A DNA stretch of 45,521 bases from a virus. Shown piece after piece: positions 45,158-45,521 of this stretch. Made by a program: the position numbers and the translations under genes. Position 1 is the first letter of the stretch, and the number at the start of each line of letters is the position of its first letter. The DNA lies in IMG/VR virus record IMGVR_UViG_3300032331_000898, positions 1-45,521 of that record; one strand, 5' to 3'. The notes beneath the pieces are model-generated. The model saw only the letters and a program-made list of their open reading frames with translations, searched no databases and was not told the origin of the DNA.

Positions 45158-45521
45158 ATGTCCGTTGCCCCACATGCAGGCATCGTAGACTTTGGAACCT
45201 TTACCCCTCCCTCGGCTTCGCTCGATGGGATTCAGGGTGAGGTTCCACAGCCGTTGGCTGGCCAAGAAAATCATGTCCTAAGCGCCAGCGGATGGGTTCC
45301 CGGCGGGGGTGGGGGTGGGTCTGGAACAGTTACAAGTGTGTCTGGCACTGGAACAGTTAGCGGGTTAACGCTTTCTGGAACAGTTACAACCGCAGGCAAT
45401 CTAACCCTTGGCGGCGCGATCACAGGCTTTGCAACCAGTGGGGCAAATACTGACATCACTTCGGTAACTTTGACGACCGGCACGCTTACTACCGCCCCCA
45501 GTTCAAGCAATGATATTGTTA
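45158..45521 (+). CDS. Fibre- or tail-like protein, cut at the window edge
   Basis: Begins with MSVAPHAGIVDFGTFTPPSA, then an acidic segment, VLSASGWVPGGGGGGSGTVTS (quoted only in part) and repeating Gly-Thr-Val/Thr-Leu-Ser motifs (SGTVSGLTLSGTVTTAGNL) that read like the beta-repeats of tail fibres. The frame is open to the end, so the C-terminus lies outside the window. ATG 45158 is one base after the previous stop. A receptor-binding or fibre role is inferred from the repeats. Confidence 0.68.
   Translation, partial: MSVAPHAGIVDFGTFTPPSASLDGIQGEVPQPLAGQENHVLSASGWVPGGGGGGSGTVTSVSGTGTVSGLTLSGTVTTAGNLTLGGAITGFATSGANTDITSVTLTTGTLTTAPSSSNDIV

Overview
The window is a piece of a tailed double-stranded DNA phage genome (Caudoviricetes). 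It carries a terminase, portal, scaffold and major capsid run on the plus strand, a giant internal-virion-type protein, and a long minus-strand arm of replication and small accessory genes. No host gene, rRNA, tRNA, CRISPR array, integrase or insertion sequence was recognised. Composition and gene types fit an uncultured aquatic phage of a Gram-negative host, but the sequence does not identify the host. Tail tube, tail fibre (apart from one cut gene at the right edge), lysis genes and an RNA polymerase were not seen. The real genome is therefore probably longer and the window is an arbitrary cut. The very large ejection-like protein suggests, but does not prove, a podovirus.

Layout. (1) 1-11.4 kb, plus strand: the end of the virion block, with an Ala/Pro-rich protein and a 3234-residue polyvalent protein (membrane-active N-terminus, long helical body, metallopeptidase-like motif, ADP-ribosyltransferase-like domain, LPD38-like C-terminus). 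(2) 11.3-34.8 kb, minus strand, read right to left from a promoter near 34.85 kb: small early genes, then a MoxR AAA+ / metallopeptidase-VWA / DUF3150-like cassette, then a dense run of tiny ORFs, then the replication module (VRR-NUC nuclease, family A DNA polymerase, HExxH protein, Cas4-like nuclease, HNH protein, three small paralogues, SNF2 helicase, a Gp157-like protein, an SSB-like protein, an HTH regulator and a primase-helicase). (3) 34.8-35.2 kb: a divergent control region. (4) 35.2-45.5 kb, plus strand: TerS, TerL, portal, a GroES-like co-chaperonin, scaffold, head proteins, major capsid protein, a terminator, then further virion proteins and a cut fibre-like gene.

How it works together. 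The early arm would make the replication machinery: the primase-helicase and polymerase copy DNA, the SSB-like protein covers single strands, and the nucleases and SNF2 helicase process or recombine it. Most minus-strand genes overlap by ATGA or a few bases and carry a clear Shine-Dalgarno, so they look translationally coupled. The plus-strand arm builds the head and packages DNA.

The most unusual material is non-coding or overlaid on genes. A small palindromic element occurs five times in 31.3-34.7 kb and, where translated, encodes Leu-Ala-Asp-x-x-Ser-Ala-Ser. A 165-base gap near 22.9 kb has mutually pairing helices and a possible kissing loop. An AT-rich region near 33.5 kb is flanked by 55-bp inverted repeats and studded with TACCCAC boxes, making it a candidate origin or MITE. 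There is also a UUCG hairpin placed between a perfect Shine-Dalgarno and its start codon, and a 25-bp tandem duplication across a gene junction. All functional statements rest on reading motifs by eye; no database search was run.
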